A DNA stretch of 64,000 bases from Microvirga terrestris (GTDB lineage Bacteria; Pseudomonadota; Alphaproteobacteria; Rhizobiales; Beijerinckiaceae): NCBI RefSeq assembly GCF_015694425.1, contig NZ_JADQDN010000003.1, positions 372,001-436,000 on the forward strand. The letters run 5' to 3'. Positions 44,217 to 54,831 of the stretch are shown piece after piece. Under the pieces are notes generated by a model. It was given only the letters and a program-made list of their open reading frames with translations. It was not told the DNA's origin and searched no databases. The position numbers were made by a program, and so were the translations under genes. How positions within the stretch are numbered: the stretch's first letter is position 1; every line of letters begins with the position of its first letter.

Positions 44217-45413
44217 TTAAGCCTTACGAACCGCGTTCACGATCTTTTGCGCCGCGTCGTCGAGGTCATCCGCCGGGATCACGTTGAGGCCGGATTCGCG
44301 GATGATCTGCTTGCCCTCTTCCACGTTGGTGCCCTCGAGGCGCACCACCAGCGGGACCTGCAGGCCGACCGTCTTCACCGCGGCGATCACGCCGCGGGCG
44401 ATGACGTCGCATTTCATGATGCCGCCGAAGATGTTGACCAGGATGCCCTTCACGTTCGGGTCGGCCGTGATGATCTTGAACGCCGCCGTCACCTTCTCCT
44501 CGGACGCGCCGCCGCCGACATCCAAAAAGTTCGCCGGCTCTTCGCCGTAGAGCTTGATGATGTCCAGCGTCGCCATGGCGAGGCCGGCGCCGTTGACCAT
44601 GCAGCCGATGGTGCCGTCGAGCGCGATATAAGCGAGGTCGTACTTGGAGGCCTCGATTTCCTTCTCGTCCTCTTCCGTGATGTCGCGGAGCTGCACCACA
44701 TCAGGATGACGGTAGAGGGCATTGCCGTCGAAGGAGATCTTGGCGTCGAGGCACTTCAGGTGCCCGTCCTTGGTGACGATGAGCGGGTTGATCTCAAGCA
44801 TCTCCATGTCCTTCGCGATGAAGGCCTTGTAGAGCTTCGAAACAACGTCCTCGGCCTCCTTGGCGAGCGGGCCGGTCAGGCCCAGCGCCTTGGCGACGGT
44901 GCGGCCGTGATGCGGCATCACGCCGGTCGCGGGATCGACCGAGAAGGTCAGGATTTTTTCGGGGGTATCGTGGGCGACCTGCTCGATATCCATGCCGCCT
45001 TCGGTGGAGACCACGAAAGCGACACGGCCGGTCTCACGGTCGACGAGCATGGAGAGATAGAACTCCTTCTCGATGTCGGAGCCGTCCTCGATGTAGAGGC
45101 GGTTGACCTGCTTGCCGGCCTCGCCGGTCTGGATCGTGACCAGCGTCTTGCCGAGCATCTGCTGGGCAAACTGCTTCACCTCGTCCACCGACTTGGCAAG
45201 GCGCACGCCGCCCTTCTCTCCGGCCTCAGGCTCCTTGAACTTGCCCTTGCCGCGGCCGCCCGCGTGGATCTGGGACTTCACGACCCAGAGCGGGCCGCCG
45301 AGCTGTTTGGCAGCGGCCTCCGCCTCGTCGGCGGAGAAGATGGCAACGCCATTGGAGACGGGCAGGCCGAACTCCTTCAGGACCGCTTTGCCTTGATATT
45401 CATGGATGTTCAT
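44217..45413 (-). CDS. sucC: Succinyl-CoA synthetase subunit beta (ADP-forming)
   Basis: A 398-residue ATP-grasp-type subunit that binds nucleotide and succinate. It opens [16 protein letters not shown] and shows [27 protein letters not shown] and [12 protein letters not shown], all highly conserved. The ATG has GGAGAG six bases upstream; an in-frame upstream start would be translated from the repeat before it. It follows mdh by about 70 bases, containing a palindromic repeat. Confidence 0.97.
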   Translation of the reverse strand: MNIHEYQGKAVLKEFGLPVSNGVAIFSADEAEAAAKQLGGPLWVVKSQIHAGGRGKGKFKEPEAGEKGGVRLAKSVDEVKQFAQQMLGKTLVTIQTGEAGKQVNRLYIEDGSDIEKEFYLSMLVDRETGRVAFVVSTEGGMDIEQVAHDTPEKILTFSVDPATGVMPHHGRTVAKALGLTGPLAKEAEDVVSKLYKAFIAKDMEMLEINPLIVTKDGHLKCLDAKISFDGNALYRHPDVVQLRDITEEDEKEIEASKYDLAYIALDGTIGCMVNGAGLAMATLDIIKLYGEEPANFLDVGGGASEEKVTAAFKIITADPNVKGILVNIFGGIMKCDVIARGVIAAVKTVGLQVPLVVRLEGTNVEEGKQIIRESGLNVIPADDLDDAAQKIVNAVRKA

Positions 45414-45446
45414 TCGTTTCTCTCCGCGGCAGCGGTTGAAGACGTG

Positions 45447-45473
45447 GATGGCCGGCACGAGGCCGGCCATGAC
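45447..45473. repeat. Palindrome between mdh and sucC
   Basis: GATGGCCGGC-acgag-GCCGGCCATGAC forms a perfect hairpin and belongs to the dispersed repeat family. In RNA it may separate mdh and sucC expression. Confidence 0.75.
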
Positions 45474-45482
45474 ATGTGAGGG

Positions 45483-46535
<1,053 letters not shown>

Positions 46536-46651
46536 TCAAAAGGTTAACAGGCCCGGCTTTGGGACCCAGTAAAAGTGTTCTCAAGCTTAACAATCAGGAA
46601 ATACTTCGTGTTTACAGAAGCTTGCTGGGCTGAGCGGGCTGGAATTTTCCT

Positions 46652-46675
46652 GTTACAATTTTTGAAATTTGTAAC
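46652..46675. promoter_or_regulatory. AT-rich dyad GTTACAA ... TTGTAAC upstream of mdh
   Basis: A perfect 7-base inverted repeat, GTTACAA and TTGTAAC around a 10-base A/T-rich centre, lies between the end of the TetR gene and mdh. It could be an operator for a dimeric regulator of the TCA operon. Function is inference; it has no U-tract, so it is a poor terminator. Confidence 0.4.
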
Positions 46676-46680
46676 TGGCC

Positions 46681-47310
46681 CTATACGCTGCCGTTGGCCA
46701 AGGCCCTCAGTACCACCCGGATCATGACGGCTAGACGCTGGTCGAGGATGTCCTGCGGCACCTCCCCGTCGAGGCGTACGGTCAGCGGATTGATGAAGCG
46801 ATAGACCGCATCGCTGATGAAGGCGTGGGCCTTCTCCCGGTCCCGGGGGTCGAACTTGCCCGTCACGATGCCCTCGTCCAGCACCCGCTCGATGAGCTGG
46901 CGCATGCGGGCCCGATGCTTGCGCACCAGGGGACGCGAGGTTTCGGTGGCCGTGCAATAGACGTCGAAGAGGTGGCGATCCTCGTTCAGGAGATCCCGGT
47001 GAACCCGCGCCCAGGCCTGGATCAGGCGCTCGAGCTTGTCGTCGGCCGGATCGGGGGAATCCGCGATGTCGGCAATCGTCGCCTCCATCCGCCGCAGCCA
47101 CTGGCCGGCGACCGCATCGATGAGGGCCGCCTTGTTGGTGAAGTAGCGGTAGACATTGGCGTGGGTCATGCCGGCGGCGTCCGCGATGCCGACGACGGTG
47201 ATGTGCCTGGGGCCGAACTCCTTCAGCTGGTCGGCCGCGATGGCGAGAAGCCGGGTATCGGCCGGGGCGTCATCGGCAACCCGTGAGGATCCGCCGGAGG
47301 GCCGCTTCAT
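46681..47310 (-). CDS. TetR/AcrR family transcriptional regulator
   Basis: A 209-residue regulator with an N-terminal TetR helix-turn-helix (FGPRHITVVGIADAAGMTHANVYRYFTNKAALIDAV, residues about 32-68) and an all-helical ligand domain. The ATG overlaps the zapE stop by 4 bases, so it is cotranscribed with zapE. Its regulon is unknown; the dyad just downstream, upstream of mdh, is a conceivable target. Ends with TAG. Confidence 0.92.
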   Translation of the reverse strand: MKRPSGGSSRVADDAPADTRLLAIAADQLKEFGPRHITVVGIADAAGMTHANVYRYFTNKAALIDAVAGQWLRRMEATIADIADSPDPADDKLERLIQAWARVHRDLLNEDRHLFDVYCTATETSRPLVRKHRARMRQLIERVLDEGIVTGKFDPRDREKAHAFISDAVYRFINPLTVRLDGEVPQDILDQRLAVMIRVVLRALANGSV

Positions 47311-48506
47311 GTCTCGGCAAGCCCGGTGGTGCTGCCGGAGGCCTCAGAGTTGGAGCGGCCATGGGGCAGGGACAGGTATTCTTCGGACCGCATCTCGATC
47401 AGGCGCGACACCGTGCGGTCGAACTCGAAGGCTTCGCGGCCGGTATCGGCGTGGTAGAGCTCCGGCGCCTCGGCCTCCGCGGAGGCCAGCAGCTTCACAT
47501 GGGCATCGTAGAAGGCATCGATCAGCGTGATGAAGCGCTTGACCTCGTTGCGGCGCTCGAACGTCATCCTGGGGATATTCTCCAGGATGACCGTGTGGAA
47601 CTCCTCGGCAACCGCCAAGTAATCGGCAGCCCCCAAAGGCTTGGAGCACAGGTCCTCGAAGGAGAATCGCGCCACGCCGCCGGCCGCCTGCGGCACGTCC
47701 ACCGGGTGGCCCTTCACGGTCAGGGTCACGGGCTTGCCGTGCTCGCGGCCCGTGAGGCTGCGAAATGCGCGGGTGAGCGCCGCGCGGGAGGTCTCATCGG
47801 CCGGCGTGTAGAAGACCGGGCTACCGGCGAGCTTTTCGAGCCGGAAGTCGGTGCGGGCATCGAGCTTCGCCACCGCCATCCGCTCCTGCAGGAGCCCGAT
47901 GAACGGCAGGAAGAGCGAGCGGTTGAGACCGCCCTCATAGAGCCTGTCCGGCTCCACGTTGGAGGTCGCCACCACCACCACCCCATGGGCGAAGAGCGCC
48001 GTGAACAGGCGCCCGAGGATCATCGCGTCGGCGATGTCCGTGACGGTGAACTCGTCGAAGCAGAGCACCCAGGCCTCGTTCGCCAGAGCCTCGGCCACGG
48101 GGGCGATGGGATCGTCGCCCGAAACTTCGCCGCTTTTAAGTTTCTGCCGGTAATCGTGAATGCGCTCGTGCACGTCCGACAGGAAGGCGTGGAAATGGAC
48201 CCGGCGCTTGCGCCGTACGGACAGCGCCTCGAAGAACAGGTCCATGAGCATGGTCTTGCCGCGCCCGACCGAGCCCCAGACATAGAGCCCTTTGGGCGGC
48301 GCATGGTCCTTGCTTTTCTTGCCGAAGAGCCAGCCGAGCGCGCTGGGCTTGCGGGCAAGCCGATGATTGGCGAGGCTTTCCGCCAGCGCCTCCAGCCTTT
48401 TCAGCAGCGCCACCTGCGCCGGATCGCGCTCGATGGCCCCGGACGTGACCAGGGCGTTGTAGCGGGCGGTGATGGAGCGGGGCGAGGAGAAGGAGGTGTC
48501 GTTCAC
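47307..48506 (-). CDS. zapE: Cell division protein ZapE (AFG1-like ATPase)
   Basis: A roughly 399-residue P-loop ATPase of the AFG1/ZapE family. Walker A is GSVGRGKTMLMD near residue 77, followed by FFEALSVRRKRRVHFHAFL, DEFTV (Walker B) and the ATSNVEPDRLYEGGL sensor. In E. coli ZapE destabilises FtsZ rings; in mitochondria the family supports respiratory complex turnover. The start is uncertain: GTG at 48506 begins where homologues usually do, while a TTG at 48542 would add 12 residues. It overlaps the downstream TetR gene. Confidence 0.92.
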   Translation of the reverse strand: MNDTSFSSPRSITARYNALVTSGAIERDPAQVALLKRLEALAESLANHRLARKPSALGWLFGKKSKDHAPPKGLYVWGSVGRGKTMLMDLFFEALSVRRKRRVHFHAFLSDVHERIHDYRQKLKSGEVSGDDPIAPVAEALANEAWVLCFDEFTVTDIADAMILGRLFTALFAHGVVVVATSNVEPDRLYEGGLNRSLFLPFIGLLQERMAVAKLDARTDFRLEKLAGSPVFYTPADETSRAALTRAFRSLTGREHGKPVTLTVKGHPVDVPQAAGGVARFSFEDLCSKPLGAADYLAVAEEFHTVILENIPRMTFERRNEVKRFITLIDAFYDAHVKLLASAEAEAPELYHADTGREAFEFDRTVSRLIEMRSEEYLSLPHGRSNSEASGSTTGLAET

Positions 48507-48602
48507 GGGCTGATCGATAGCGCTCCGAAGCGTTGAGCGCAAACGTCTTGAGGCGGGATTTTCAACGAAGTCGCCATTCCTCGGAATGCGGCTAGACCCG
48601 AG

Positions 48603-48708
48603 CCCTCCTCCCCCTTGTGGGGAGGAGTTGGAGGTGGGGGTGTAAGCGAGAACCTATGCAGGTCAGGCGCTGTCACCCCCACCCTGGCCCTCCCCACAAG
48701 GGGGAGGG
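48603..48708. repeat. Inverted repeat upstream of zapE
   Basis: Arms CCCTCCTCCCCCTTGTGGGG and CCCCACAAGGGGGAGGG pair across 106 bases; inner arms GGTGGGGGTG and TCACCCCCACC pair as well. This is a recognisable dispersed Rhizobiales-type repeat, distinct in sequence from the GTCATCC family. Confidence 0.85.
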
Positions 48709-48729
48709 AAAGGAGCCTGCTTTCAGTTA

Positions 48730-49317
48730 TCACCGCGAGAGCGACAGCGGAGCGCCGGACTTGGCGAGGACGCCGCTGAGCGAAGCGGACGAGCCGCGCA
48801 GGCGCGCTGCGACAGCTCCGCCGGTCTGGTAGAGATAGACCTCGCCGTCGCGGTAGTCCCAGGCATTGACCCGGGACAGGTCCTGGTTCGAGCAGCCCGA
48901 CGCGGAGGCGCGGTAGAGGTCGAGCGCCGGCGAGCTCGAAAGCTGGATGCGGCAGCTGCCGCCGGATGTCTGTGCGCTCCAGTTGCCGACCATGGCGGTG
49001 CGGCTCGACGGCGCCGGGGCAGCTGCAGGCGCGGGCGCCGCCACGGTCGGCGGCGGCGGGGCGGGCGGCAGGCCGGCAATGTCGGTGCCTGCGGCCGGCG
49101 GCGCCATGGGGTCGGCGGCGAGCGGCGCGCCCGCCACGGGAGGCAGCGGCGTCGCCTCGACCGGCCCGGACGGCACGGCCTCGACCGGCGGCGCCTCGAC
49201 GATCGGGGCAGCGTTCGCGCTGCGGACCGGCGGGCCGCCGAGACGGGTCGAGGAGCACGCTCCGAGAGCGAGAGCGGAGCCCATCACGGCCATCGCGAGC
49301 CAGTGGTAAGTCTTCAT
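48730..49317 (-). CDS. Outer-membrane lipoprotein with Inh/AprI-type protease-inhibitor domain (Omp19-like)
   Basis: A 195-residue lipoprotein. The signal peptide ends in a lipobox (ALALGACSS) with the acylated Cys at residue 20. Residues 25-105 are Pro/Ala-rich and probably span the periplasm or surface. The C-terminal ~90 residues (MVGNWSAQTSGGSCRIQLSS ... GCSNQDL) have the Trp and two Cys of the Inh/AprI fold, as in Brucella Omp19, which inhibits proteases. Domain assignment is by pattern and moderately sure. The ATG at 49317 is chosen since it starts the signal peptide. It faces zapE across an inverted repeat and is preceded by the sdh terminator. Confidence 0.78.
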   Translation of the reverse strand: MKTYHWLAMAVMGSALALGACSSTRLGGPPVRSANAAPIVEAPPVEAVPSGPVEATPLPPVAGAPLAADPMAPPAAGTDIAGLPPAPPPPTVAAPAPAAAPAPSSRTAMVGNWSAQTSGGSCRIQLSSSPALDLYRASASGCSNQDLSRVNAWDYRDGEVYLYQTGGAVAARLRGSSASLSGVLAKSGAPLSLSR

Positions 49318-49438
49318 CGAGGTCCTCTTGTGCGGTGCCATCTTTTCAGGAAGGCTTGATCTTCGGCCTAAAACTATCTGGAGGAATATGAACCTAGACC
49401 AACATTGTTCCGGCTTCGACATATGGGATCGCAAATCA

Positions 49439-49466
49439 TAAAAAAAGGCGCCGGAGGCGCCTTTTG
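49439..49466. terminator. Terminator downstream of sdhB
   Basis: AAAAGGCGCC-gga-GGCGCCTTTT is a perfect 10-base-pair hairpin; on the minus strand it is followed by TTTTTT. It lies 23 bases beyond the sdhB stop and ends the sdhCDAB transcript. Confidence 0.9.
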
Positions 49467-49488
49467 ATAAAAGTGTTGCGAGTCCGCC

Positions 49489-50271
49489 TCAGACGGCGCG
49501 CGCGATCATCATTTTCTTGATCTCGGCGATGGCCTTCGCCGGGTTCAGGCCCTTCGGGCAGGTGTTGGCGCAGTTCATGATCGTGTGGCAGCGGTAGAGC
49601 CGGAACGGATCGTGCAGGTTGTCGAGGCGCTCGCCGGTGGACTCGTCGCGGCTGTCGATGAGCCAGCGATAGGCCTGGAGAAGGGCCGCGGGGCCGAGGA
49701 AGCGGTCGCCGTTCCACCAGTAGCTCGGGCACGAGGTGGTGCAGCAGGCGCAGAGAATGCACTCGTAGAGGCCGTCGAGCTTGGAGCGCTCCTCCGGGGT
49801 CTGGCGCCACTCGGTCTCAGGCTCCGCCGTCTGCGTCTGCAGCCAGGGCTCGATGGCCGCGTGCTGGGCGAAGAAGCTCGTGAGGTCCGGCACCAGATCC
49901 TTCAGCACCGGCATGTGCGGCAGCGGGTAGATCTTGATCGTGTCCGAGCCGCAATCGTCGATGCCGAGCGTGCAGGCGAGCGTGTTGCCGCCCATGATGT
50001 TCATGGCGCAGGAACCGCAGATGCCCTCGCGGCAGGAGCGGCGGAAGACCAGCGTCGAGTCGACGTTGTTCTTGATCCACAACAGCGCGTCGAGAACCAT
50101 CGGGCCGCAATCGTCGCGGTCGACATAATAGGTGTCGATGCGCGGGTTCTGCCCGTCGTCAGGGTTCCAGCGGTAGATGCGGAACGCCTGAACGTTGGCG
50201 GCATCGGCCGGCTTCGGCCAGGTCTTGCCTTCGGTGTAGCGGGAGTTCTTGGGAAGTTGGAACTGGGCCAT
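49489..50271 (-). CDS. sdhB: Succinate dehydrogenase iron-sulfur subunit
   Basis: A 260-residue subunit carrying three clusters: [2Fe-2S] ligands in [12 protein letters not shown] and the following Cys, [4Fe-4S] in [12 protein letters not shown], and [3Fe-4S] in [14 protein letters not shown]. It passes electrons from SdhA to ubiquinone at the SdhC/SdhD membrane anchor. It is the last gene of sdhCDAB, 15 bases after sdhA. Confidence 0.98.
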   Translation of the reverse strand: MAQFQLPKNSRYTEGKTWPKPADAANVQAFRIYRWNPDDGQNPRIDTYYVDRDDCGPMVLDALLWIKNNVDSTLVFRRSCREGICGSCAMNIMGGNTLACTLGIDDCGSDTIKIYPLPHMPVLKDLVPDLTSFFAQHAAIEPWLQTQTAEPETEWRQTPEERSKLDGLYECILCACCTTSCPSYWWNGDRFLGPAALLQAYRWLIDSRDESTGERLDNLHDPFRLYRCHTIMNCANTCPKGLNPAKAIAEIKKMMIARAV

Positions 50272-50286
50272 CGTTTTTCGTCTTCC

Positions 50287-52110
50287 TTAGTACACGCGAG
50301 CCTTCGGCTCGATGTACTGGATGTCGTTCGACATGGTGTAGGTGTGCACCGGGCGGTAATCGAGGGTCACCTTGTGGGAGGTGTCGTCGAGCCACGCGAG
50401 CGTGTGCTTCATCCAGTTCTTGTCGTCGCGCTCGGAGAAGTCCTCACGGGCATGCGCGCCGCGGGATTCCTGACGGTTGGCCGCGCCCTCCATGGTGACG
50501 ACCGCCTGTCCGATCAGGTTGTCGAACTCCAGCGTCTCGAGGAGGTCGGTGTTCCAGATCAGCGAGCGGTCCGTGACCTTGACGTCGGCGGATGCGTTCC
50601 ACACGTCGTGGATGAGCTTCTTGCCCTCGTCCAGAACCTCGCCGGTGCGGAACACCGCGCAGTTGTTCTGCATGGTCTTCTGCATCTGGAGGCGCAGCTC
50701 CGCGGTCGAGGTCGAGCCGTTGGCGTAGCGGAACCGGTCGAGGCGCGAGAGCGCGAGCTCGTCGGCGCTCTTGTGCAGGTCCGCATGACGGGCGTTCGGC
50801 TCCAGGATCTCGGCGCAGCGAAGCCCCGCCGCGCGGCCGAACACCACGAGGTCGATGAGCGAGTTCGAGCCCAGCCGGTTCGCGCCGTGCACGGACACGC
50901 AGGCCGCTTCGCCGAGTGCCATCAGGCCCGGCACCACCGTGTCCGGGTTGCCGTTTTTGAGCGTCAGCACCTCGCCGTGATAGTTCGTCGGGATGCCGCC
51001 CATGTTGTAGTGCACGGTCGGCAGAACCGGGATCGGCTCCTTCGTGACATCGACGCCGGCGAAGATCTTGGCGCTCTCCGAGATGCCGGGCAGGCGCTCG
51101 TGCAGGATCTTCGGGTCGAGATGGTCGAGGTGCAGGTAGATGTGGTCCTTGTTCTTGCCCACGCCGCGGCCCGCGCGGATTTCCATGGTCATGGCGCGGG
51201 ACACCACGTCACGGGAGGCGAGATCCTTGGCGGAGGGCGCATAGCGCTCCATGAAGCGCTCGCCTTCCGAGTTGGTGAGATAGCCGCCCTCGCCGCGCGC
51301 CCCCTCGGTGATGAGGCAGCCCGAGCCGTAGATGCCGGTGGGGTGGAACTGCACGAATTCCATGTCCTGCAGCGGCAGACCGGCGCGCAGCACCATGGCG
51401 TTGCCGTCGCCGGTGCAGGTATGGGCCGAGGTGGCCGAGAAATACGCGCGTCCATAGCCGCCTGTCGCCAGGATCGTCATGTGGGCGCGGAAGCGGTGGA
51501 TCTCGCCGGTGGACTGGTTCAGCGCCACGACGCCGATGCAGCGGCCATCCGAGTCCATCATCAGGTCGAGGGCGAAATACTCGATGAAGAAGTTGGTCTG
51601 GTTGCGGACCGCCTGACCGTAGAGCGTGTGCAGGATCGCGTGGCCCGTGCGGTCGGCGGCGGCACAGGTGCGCTGCGCCGTGCCCTTGCCGAAATCGGTG
51701 GTCATGCCGCCGAAGGGGCGCTGGTAGATCTTGCCCTCGGCTGTGCGCGAGAACGGCACGCCCCAATGCTCCAGCTCGTAGACGGCGGCGGGCGCGTTGC
51801 GCACGAGATACTCGATGGCATCCTGGTCGCCGAGCCAGTCCGACCCCTTCACGGTGTCGTACATATGCCAGCGCCAATCGTCCGGCCCCATGTTGCCGAG
51901 GGATGCCGAGATGCCGCCCTGCGCCGCCACCGTGTGCGAGCGCGTGGGGAACACCTTGGTGATGCAGGCGGTGCGAAGGCCGGCCTGCGAGCAGCCGACG
52001 GTGGCGCGAAGACCCGCGCCGCCCGCGCCCACGACGACCACGTCGAAGGTGTGGTCGATGATATTGTAGGCCTTGCCGTTGATGGCTGCGCCGTTCGTTG
52101 CTTGAGCCAT
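50287..52110 (-). CDS. sdhA: Succinate dehydrogenase flavoprotein subunit
   Basis: The 607-residue catalytic subunit that oxidises succinate to fumarate. It shows the FAD motif [12 protein letters not shown], the covalent-flavin region [33 protein letters not shown] with catalytic residues, and [21 protein letters not shown]. The ATG at 52110 begins MAQATNGAA; longer in-frame possibilities run back through sdhD. It sits 11 bases after sdhD. Confidence 0.98.
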   Translation of the reverse strand: MAQATNGAAINGKAYNIIDHTFDVVVVGAGGAGLRATVGCSQAGLRTACITKVFPTRSHTVAAQGGISASLGNMGPDDWRWHMYDTVKGSDWLGDQDAIEYLVRNAPAAVYELEHWGVPFSRTAEGKIYQRPFGGMTTDFGKGTAQRTCAAADRTGHAILHTLYGQAVRNQTNFFIEYFALDLMMDSDGRCIGVVALNQSTGEIHRFRAHMTILATGGYGRAYFSATSAHTCTGDGNAMVLRAGLPLQDMEFVQFHPTGIYGSGCLITEGARGEGGYLTNSEGERFMERYAPSAKDLASRDVVSRAMTMEIRAGRGVGKNKDHIYLHLDHLDPKILHERLPGISESAKIFAGVDVTKEPIPVLPTVHYNMGGIPTNYHGEVLTLKNGNPDTVVPGLMALGEAACVSVHGANRLGSNSLIDLVVFGRAAGLRCAEILEPNARHADLHKSADELALSRLDRFRYANGSTSTAELRLQMQKTMQNNCAVFRTGEVLDEGKKLIHDVWNASADVKVTDRSLIWNTDLLETLEFDNLIGQAVVTMEGAANRQESRGAHAREDFSERDDKNWMKHTLAWLDDTSHKVTLDYRPVHTYTMSNDIQYIEPKARVY

Positions 52111-52121
52111 GTCTGTTGTCC

Positions 52122-52541
52122 TTAAACCAGGATGCGGCCGAGGCTGACCTTGAGAATGGCGTAGAGGCAGGCCACTCCAATGATCACGGCATAGAAATTG
52201 TTCGCGATCACGGCCGCGATCTTCAGGCCTTTGTCGTGCACGTAGTCCTCGATGACGATCTGCATGCCGAGCCGCATGTGGTTGGTCACGGAGACCACCG
52301 CGAGAATCAGGATGATCGCCACCAGCGGGTGCGAGATGATGGCGATGGCCTCCTGGTAGGAGGGCGAGGCCGCCAGCGCCGCCACGATGATCACGAAGGC
52401 GATGATGAGAGGCACGTTCGACACCGCCGTCATGCGGTGAAGCCACCAATGCTCGACGCCGTGCCCGGAGGCGCCGAGGCCCTTCACGCGGGCGAGCGGG
52501 GTGCGCATGGAAACGCGGGTGTCAGCCCTGTTGTCGGCCAT
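52122..52541 (-). CDS. sdhD: Succinate dehydrogenase membrane anchor subunit SdhD
   Basis: A 139-residue hydrophobic protein with three predicted membrane helices. It contains [20 protein letters not shown] before helix one and [20 protein letters not shown], whose His/Asp pattern contributes to heme b and quinone binding in the family. It lies 12 bases after sdhC. Confidence 0.95.
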   Translation of the reverse strand: MADNRADTRVSMRTPLARVKGLGASGHGVEHWWLHRMTAVSNVPLIIAFVIIVAALAASPSYQEAIAIISHPLVAIILILAVVSVTNHMRLGMQIVIEDYVHDKGLKIAAVIANNFYAVIIGVACLYAILKVSLGRILV

Positions 52542-52553
52542 TTTCCGGTCTCC

Positions 52554-52949
52554 TTAGAACGCGATGAACGCGACGACCCAGATCGCCAGCGTGAGCGCGA
52601 CCGAGCCGACGAGGGTGAAGCGGGCCATGTTGATGCGCTGAGCCGCTTCCATGCCATGGCCGAAATCCCACACGAGATGGCGCACGCCGCCGAGCATGTG
52701 GTGCATGAGGATCCAGGTGTAGCCGAACAGGACCAGGTACCCGATAGGTGAGCCGAAGAACCATTGCACTTTGTCGAAGGCGCCAGGCCCGGAGGCGAGC
52801 GCCACGAGCCAGATGGCGAAGAGCGCGATGCCGCCGTAAAGCGCAACGCCGGTGATGCGGTGGGCGACGGACATCGCCATCGTCCAGCTCCACCGGTAAA
52901 TCTGAAGATGCGGGGACAAGGGCCTCGGGGCCACTTTCGCCTCAGCCAT
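52554..52949 (-). CDS. sdhC: Succinate dehydrogenase cytochrome b556 subunit SdhC
   Basis: A 131-residue, three-helix membrane anchor. It begins MAEAKVAPRPLSPHLQIYRW and has the quinone-site region AMSVAHRITG and the heme-ligand region HHMLGGVRHLVWDFGHG, both diagnostic. The ATG at 52949 is preferred; an in-frame extension upstream has no homology. It is the first gene of sdhCDAB and is divergent from a LysR regulator over 200 bases. Confidence 0.96.
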   Translation of the reverse strand: MAEAKVAPRPLSPHLQIYRWSWTMAMSVAHRITGVALYGGIALFAIWLVALASGPGAFDKVQWFFGSPIGYLVLFGYTWILMHHMLGGVRHLVWDFGHGMEAAQRINMARFTLVGSVALTLAIWVVAFIAF

Positions 52950-53123
52950 GATGTTCACTCCTGATCGGCGACGAGGTCGCGCATAGTTTGGAACGGTTCG
53001 TATAAGATGCGCGGCGGCACCGCAATGCACCTTCCGCCCAATCGGGTAACAGAGGAGCATGCTTCGTCAGCCGCGAAGATATAGCGCCCCTCGCTTAACG
53101 GACAATTTTTAATTATTCTTATC

Positions 53124-53146
53124 TCCCTTCGCCAATGACGAAGGGA
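53124..53146 (+). promoter_or_regulatory. Perfect dyad over the ribosome-binding site of the LysR gene
   Basis: TCCCTTCG-ccaatga-CGAAGGGA is a perfect 8-base inverted repeat that ends 4 bases before the LysR start codon and covers its ribosome-binding site. It contains T-N11-A inside a dyad, the LysR-box consensus. It may be an autoregulatory operator, or in RNA a hairpin hiding the ribosome-binding site. Confidence 0.55.
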
Positions 53147-53150
53147 ACCT

Positions 53151-54038
53151 ATGCAATTCGACCTGACCGACCTGAGCCTCTTTCGCCATGTGGTGGAGGC
53201 CGGGAGCATCACCCATGGGGCGGAGCGGGCCCATCTGGCGCTGGCGGCCGCCAGCACGCGCATCCGCAACATGGAAAAGTCCCTTGGGGCTCCGCTCCTC
53301 CTGCGCACCCGGGCCGGCGTGACCCCGACGCCCGCGGGACGAACCCTGCTCCAGCACGCCCGGACCCTCCTGGCCCAGGCCGAGCGCCTGCGGGAGGATC
53401 TGGGCTCCTATACCGGCGGCCTGACGGGCCAGATCCGGATCCTCTCCAACACCAATGCCCTGACCGAGTTCCTGCCCGAGGCGCTCAGCGCGTTTCTGGC
53501 CGGACACCCGCAGGTCTCCATCGACCTGGAGGAGCGCCTCAGCGACGAGATCGTCGGGCTGATCGCCGAGGGCGTGGGCGACATCGGCATCGTGGCCGGC
53601 ACCGTCGACACCGGACAGCTTGAAACCTACCCGTTCCGCAGCGACCGCTTCGTGCTGGTGGTGCCGCAGGATCACGTCCTCGCCGCCCGGCCGGGCATTT
53701 CCTTCACGGAGGTGCTGGAGCACGATTTCGTCGGCCTCGACCGGGCGAGCGCCCTCCAGCGATTCCTCGCCGGCAAGGCGAGCCGCACCGGCAAGCCCAT
53801 TCGTCTGCGGGTGCAGCTGCGCAGCTTCGACGCGGTCTGCCGTATGGTCGAGGCGGGCGTCGGCCTCGGCATCGTCCCCGAGACCACGGCCAAGCGCGCC
53901 GCCCGCACCATGGCGATCGGGATCGTCGACCTTGACGATGTGTGGGCCGCTCGCGATCTGACCCTGTGCATCCGCTCCCTCAAGGACATCCCTGCTTCGG
54001 CGCGCCAGCTCGTGGAGCATCTGCGGCATGGTGCGTGA
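53151..54038 (+). CDS. LysR family transcriptional regulator
   Basis: A 295-residue LysR protein: helix-turn-helix in residues 1-65 (LSLFRHVVEAGSITHGAERA...RIRNMEKSLGAPLLLRT), then the periplasmic-binding-protein-like effector domain (GDIGIVAGTVDTGQLETYPF, VEAGVGLGIVPE). It is divergent from sdhC, so regulation of sdhCDAB is a reasonable hypothesis, though LysR genes are not standard sdh regulators. A perfect dyad with T-N11-A covers its ribosome-binding site. The effector is unknown. Confidence 0.92.
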   Translation: MQFDLTDLSLFRHVVEAGSITHGAERAHLALAAASTRIRNMEKSLGAPLLLRTRAGVTPTPAGRTLLQHARTLLAQAERLREDLGSYTGGLTGQIRILSNTNALTEFLPEALSAFLAGHPQVSIDLEERLSDEIVGLIAEGVGDIGIVAGTVDTGQLETYPFRSDRFVLVVPQDHVLAARPGISFTEVLEHDFVGLDRASALQRFLAGKASRTGKPIRLRVQLRSFDAVCRMVEAGVGLGIVPETTAKRAARTMAIGIVDLDDVWAARDLTLCIRSLKDIPASARQLVEHLRHGA

Positions 54039-54162
54039 GACGGGAATCATCCGGGCGGCCTTCATGGCCGGATTCCGATCCTCACATCGGCGTGAGGAGG
54101 GAATGACTCCCGCATCAGAAGTGTCATTGTGACGGGGGTCTTCACATCCTTCGGAGGAAACA

Positions 54163-54831
54163 ATGCGTGGAACGGACGGCGTATCGCTCTTGGGCCTCAT
54201 CGGCCTCATGATCCTAGGCTCCCTCGGGATCACCCAGGCCCAGACGGCCTCGGCCGACACCACTTTCTTCGTCACCAGCGTGGGATCCGGCAAGGGCGCC
54301 GATCTCGGCGGCCTCGATGGCGCGGACCGCCATTGCGAGACGCTTGCCGAAGCCGCCGGCATTCGCGGCAAGATGTGGCGCGCCTATCTCTCGACCCAAG
54401 GCGCAAACGGCGTCAATGCCAAGGACCGGATCGGGCGCGGGCCGTGGCAGAACGCCAAGGGAACCGTGATCGCCAAGGACGTGGCGGACCTGCACAGCGC
54501 CAATAACAACATCACGAAGCAGACCGCGCTCACCGAGAAGGGCGAGCCCGTGAAGGGCCGCGGCGACCAGCCGAACCAGCACGACATCCTCACGGGGTCG
54601 CAGCCCGACGGCACAGCCTTTGCGGGCAATGAGGACATGACCTGCGGCAACTGGACGAAGAGCGGCGCCGAGGGCGCCGCCATGACGGGCCATCACGACC
54701 GCATGGGCCTCGACGAGTCGCCGCCGGCCAAGTCCTGGAATTCCTCGCACGCGACGCGCGGCGGCTGCAGCCAGGACGCCCTGCGCGGCACCGGCGGCGC
54801 GGGGCTGCTCTACTGCTTCGCGGCGAACTGA
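54163..54831 (+). CDS. Secreted lectin-fold (endostatin-like) protein
   Basis: A 222-residue exported protein with a signal peptide ending near residue 27 (GSLGITQAQT). The body has TFFVTSVGSGKGADLGGLDGADRHCETLAEAAG and GKMWRAYLST near the start, and a C-terminal GGCSQDALRGTGGAGLLYCFA, a pattern I associate with bacterial C-type-lectin/endostatin-fold domains. Four Cys likely form disulfides. Ligand and role are unknown; carbohydrate or surface binding is a guess. It is a single-gene unit with its own ribosome-binding site (TCGGAGGAAAC), and its stop abuts that of convergent folD. Confidence 0.75.
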   Translation: MRGTDGVSLLGLIGLMILGSLGITQAQTASADTTFFVTSVGSGKGADLGGLDGADRHCETLAEAAGIRGKMWRAYLSTQGANGVNAKDRIGRGPWQNAKGTVIAKDVADLHSANNNITKQTALTEKGEPVKGRGDQPNQHDILTGSQPDGTAFAGNEDMTCGNWTKSGAEGAAMTGHHDRMGLDESPPAKSWNSSHATRGGCSQDALRGTGGAGLLYCFAAN

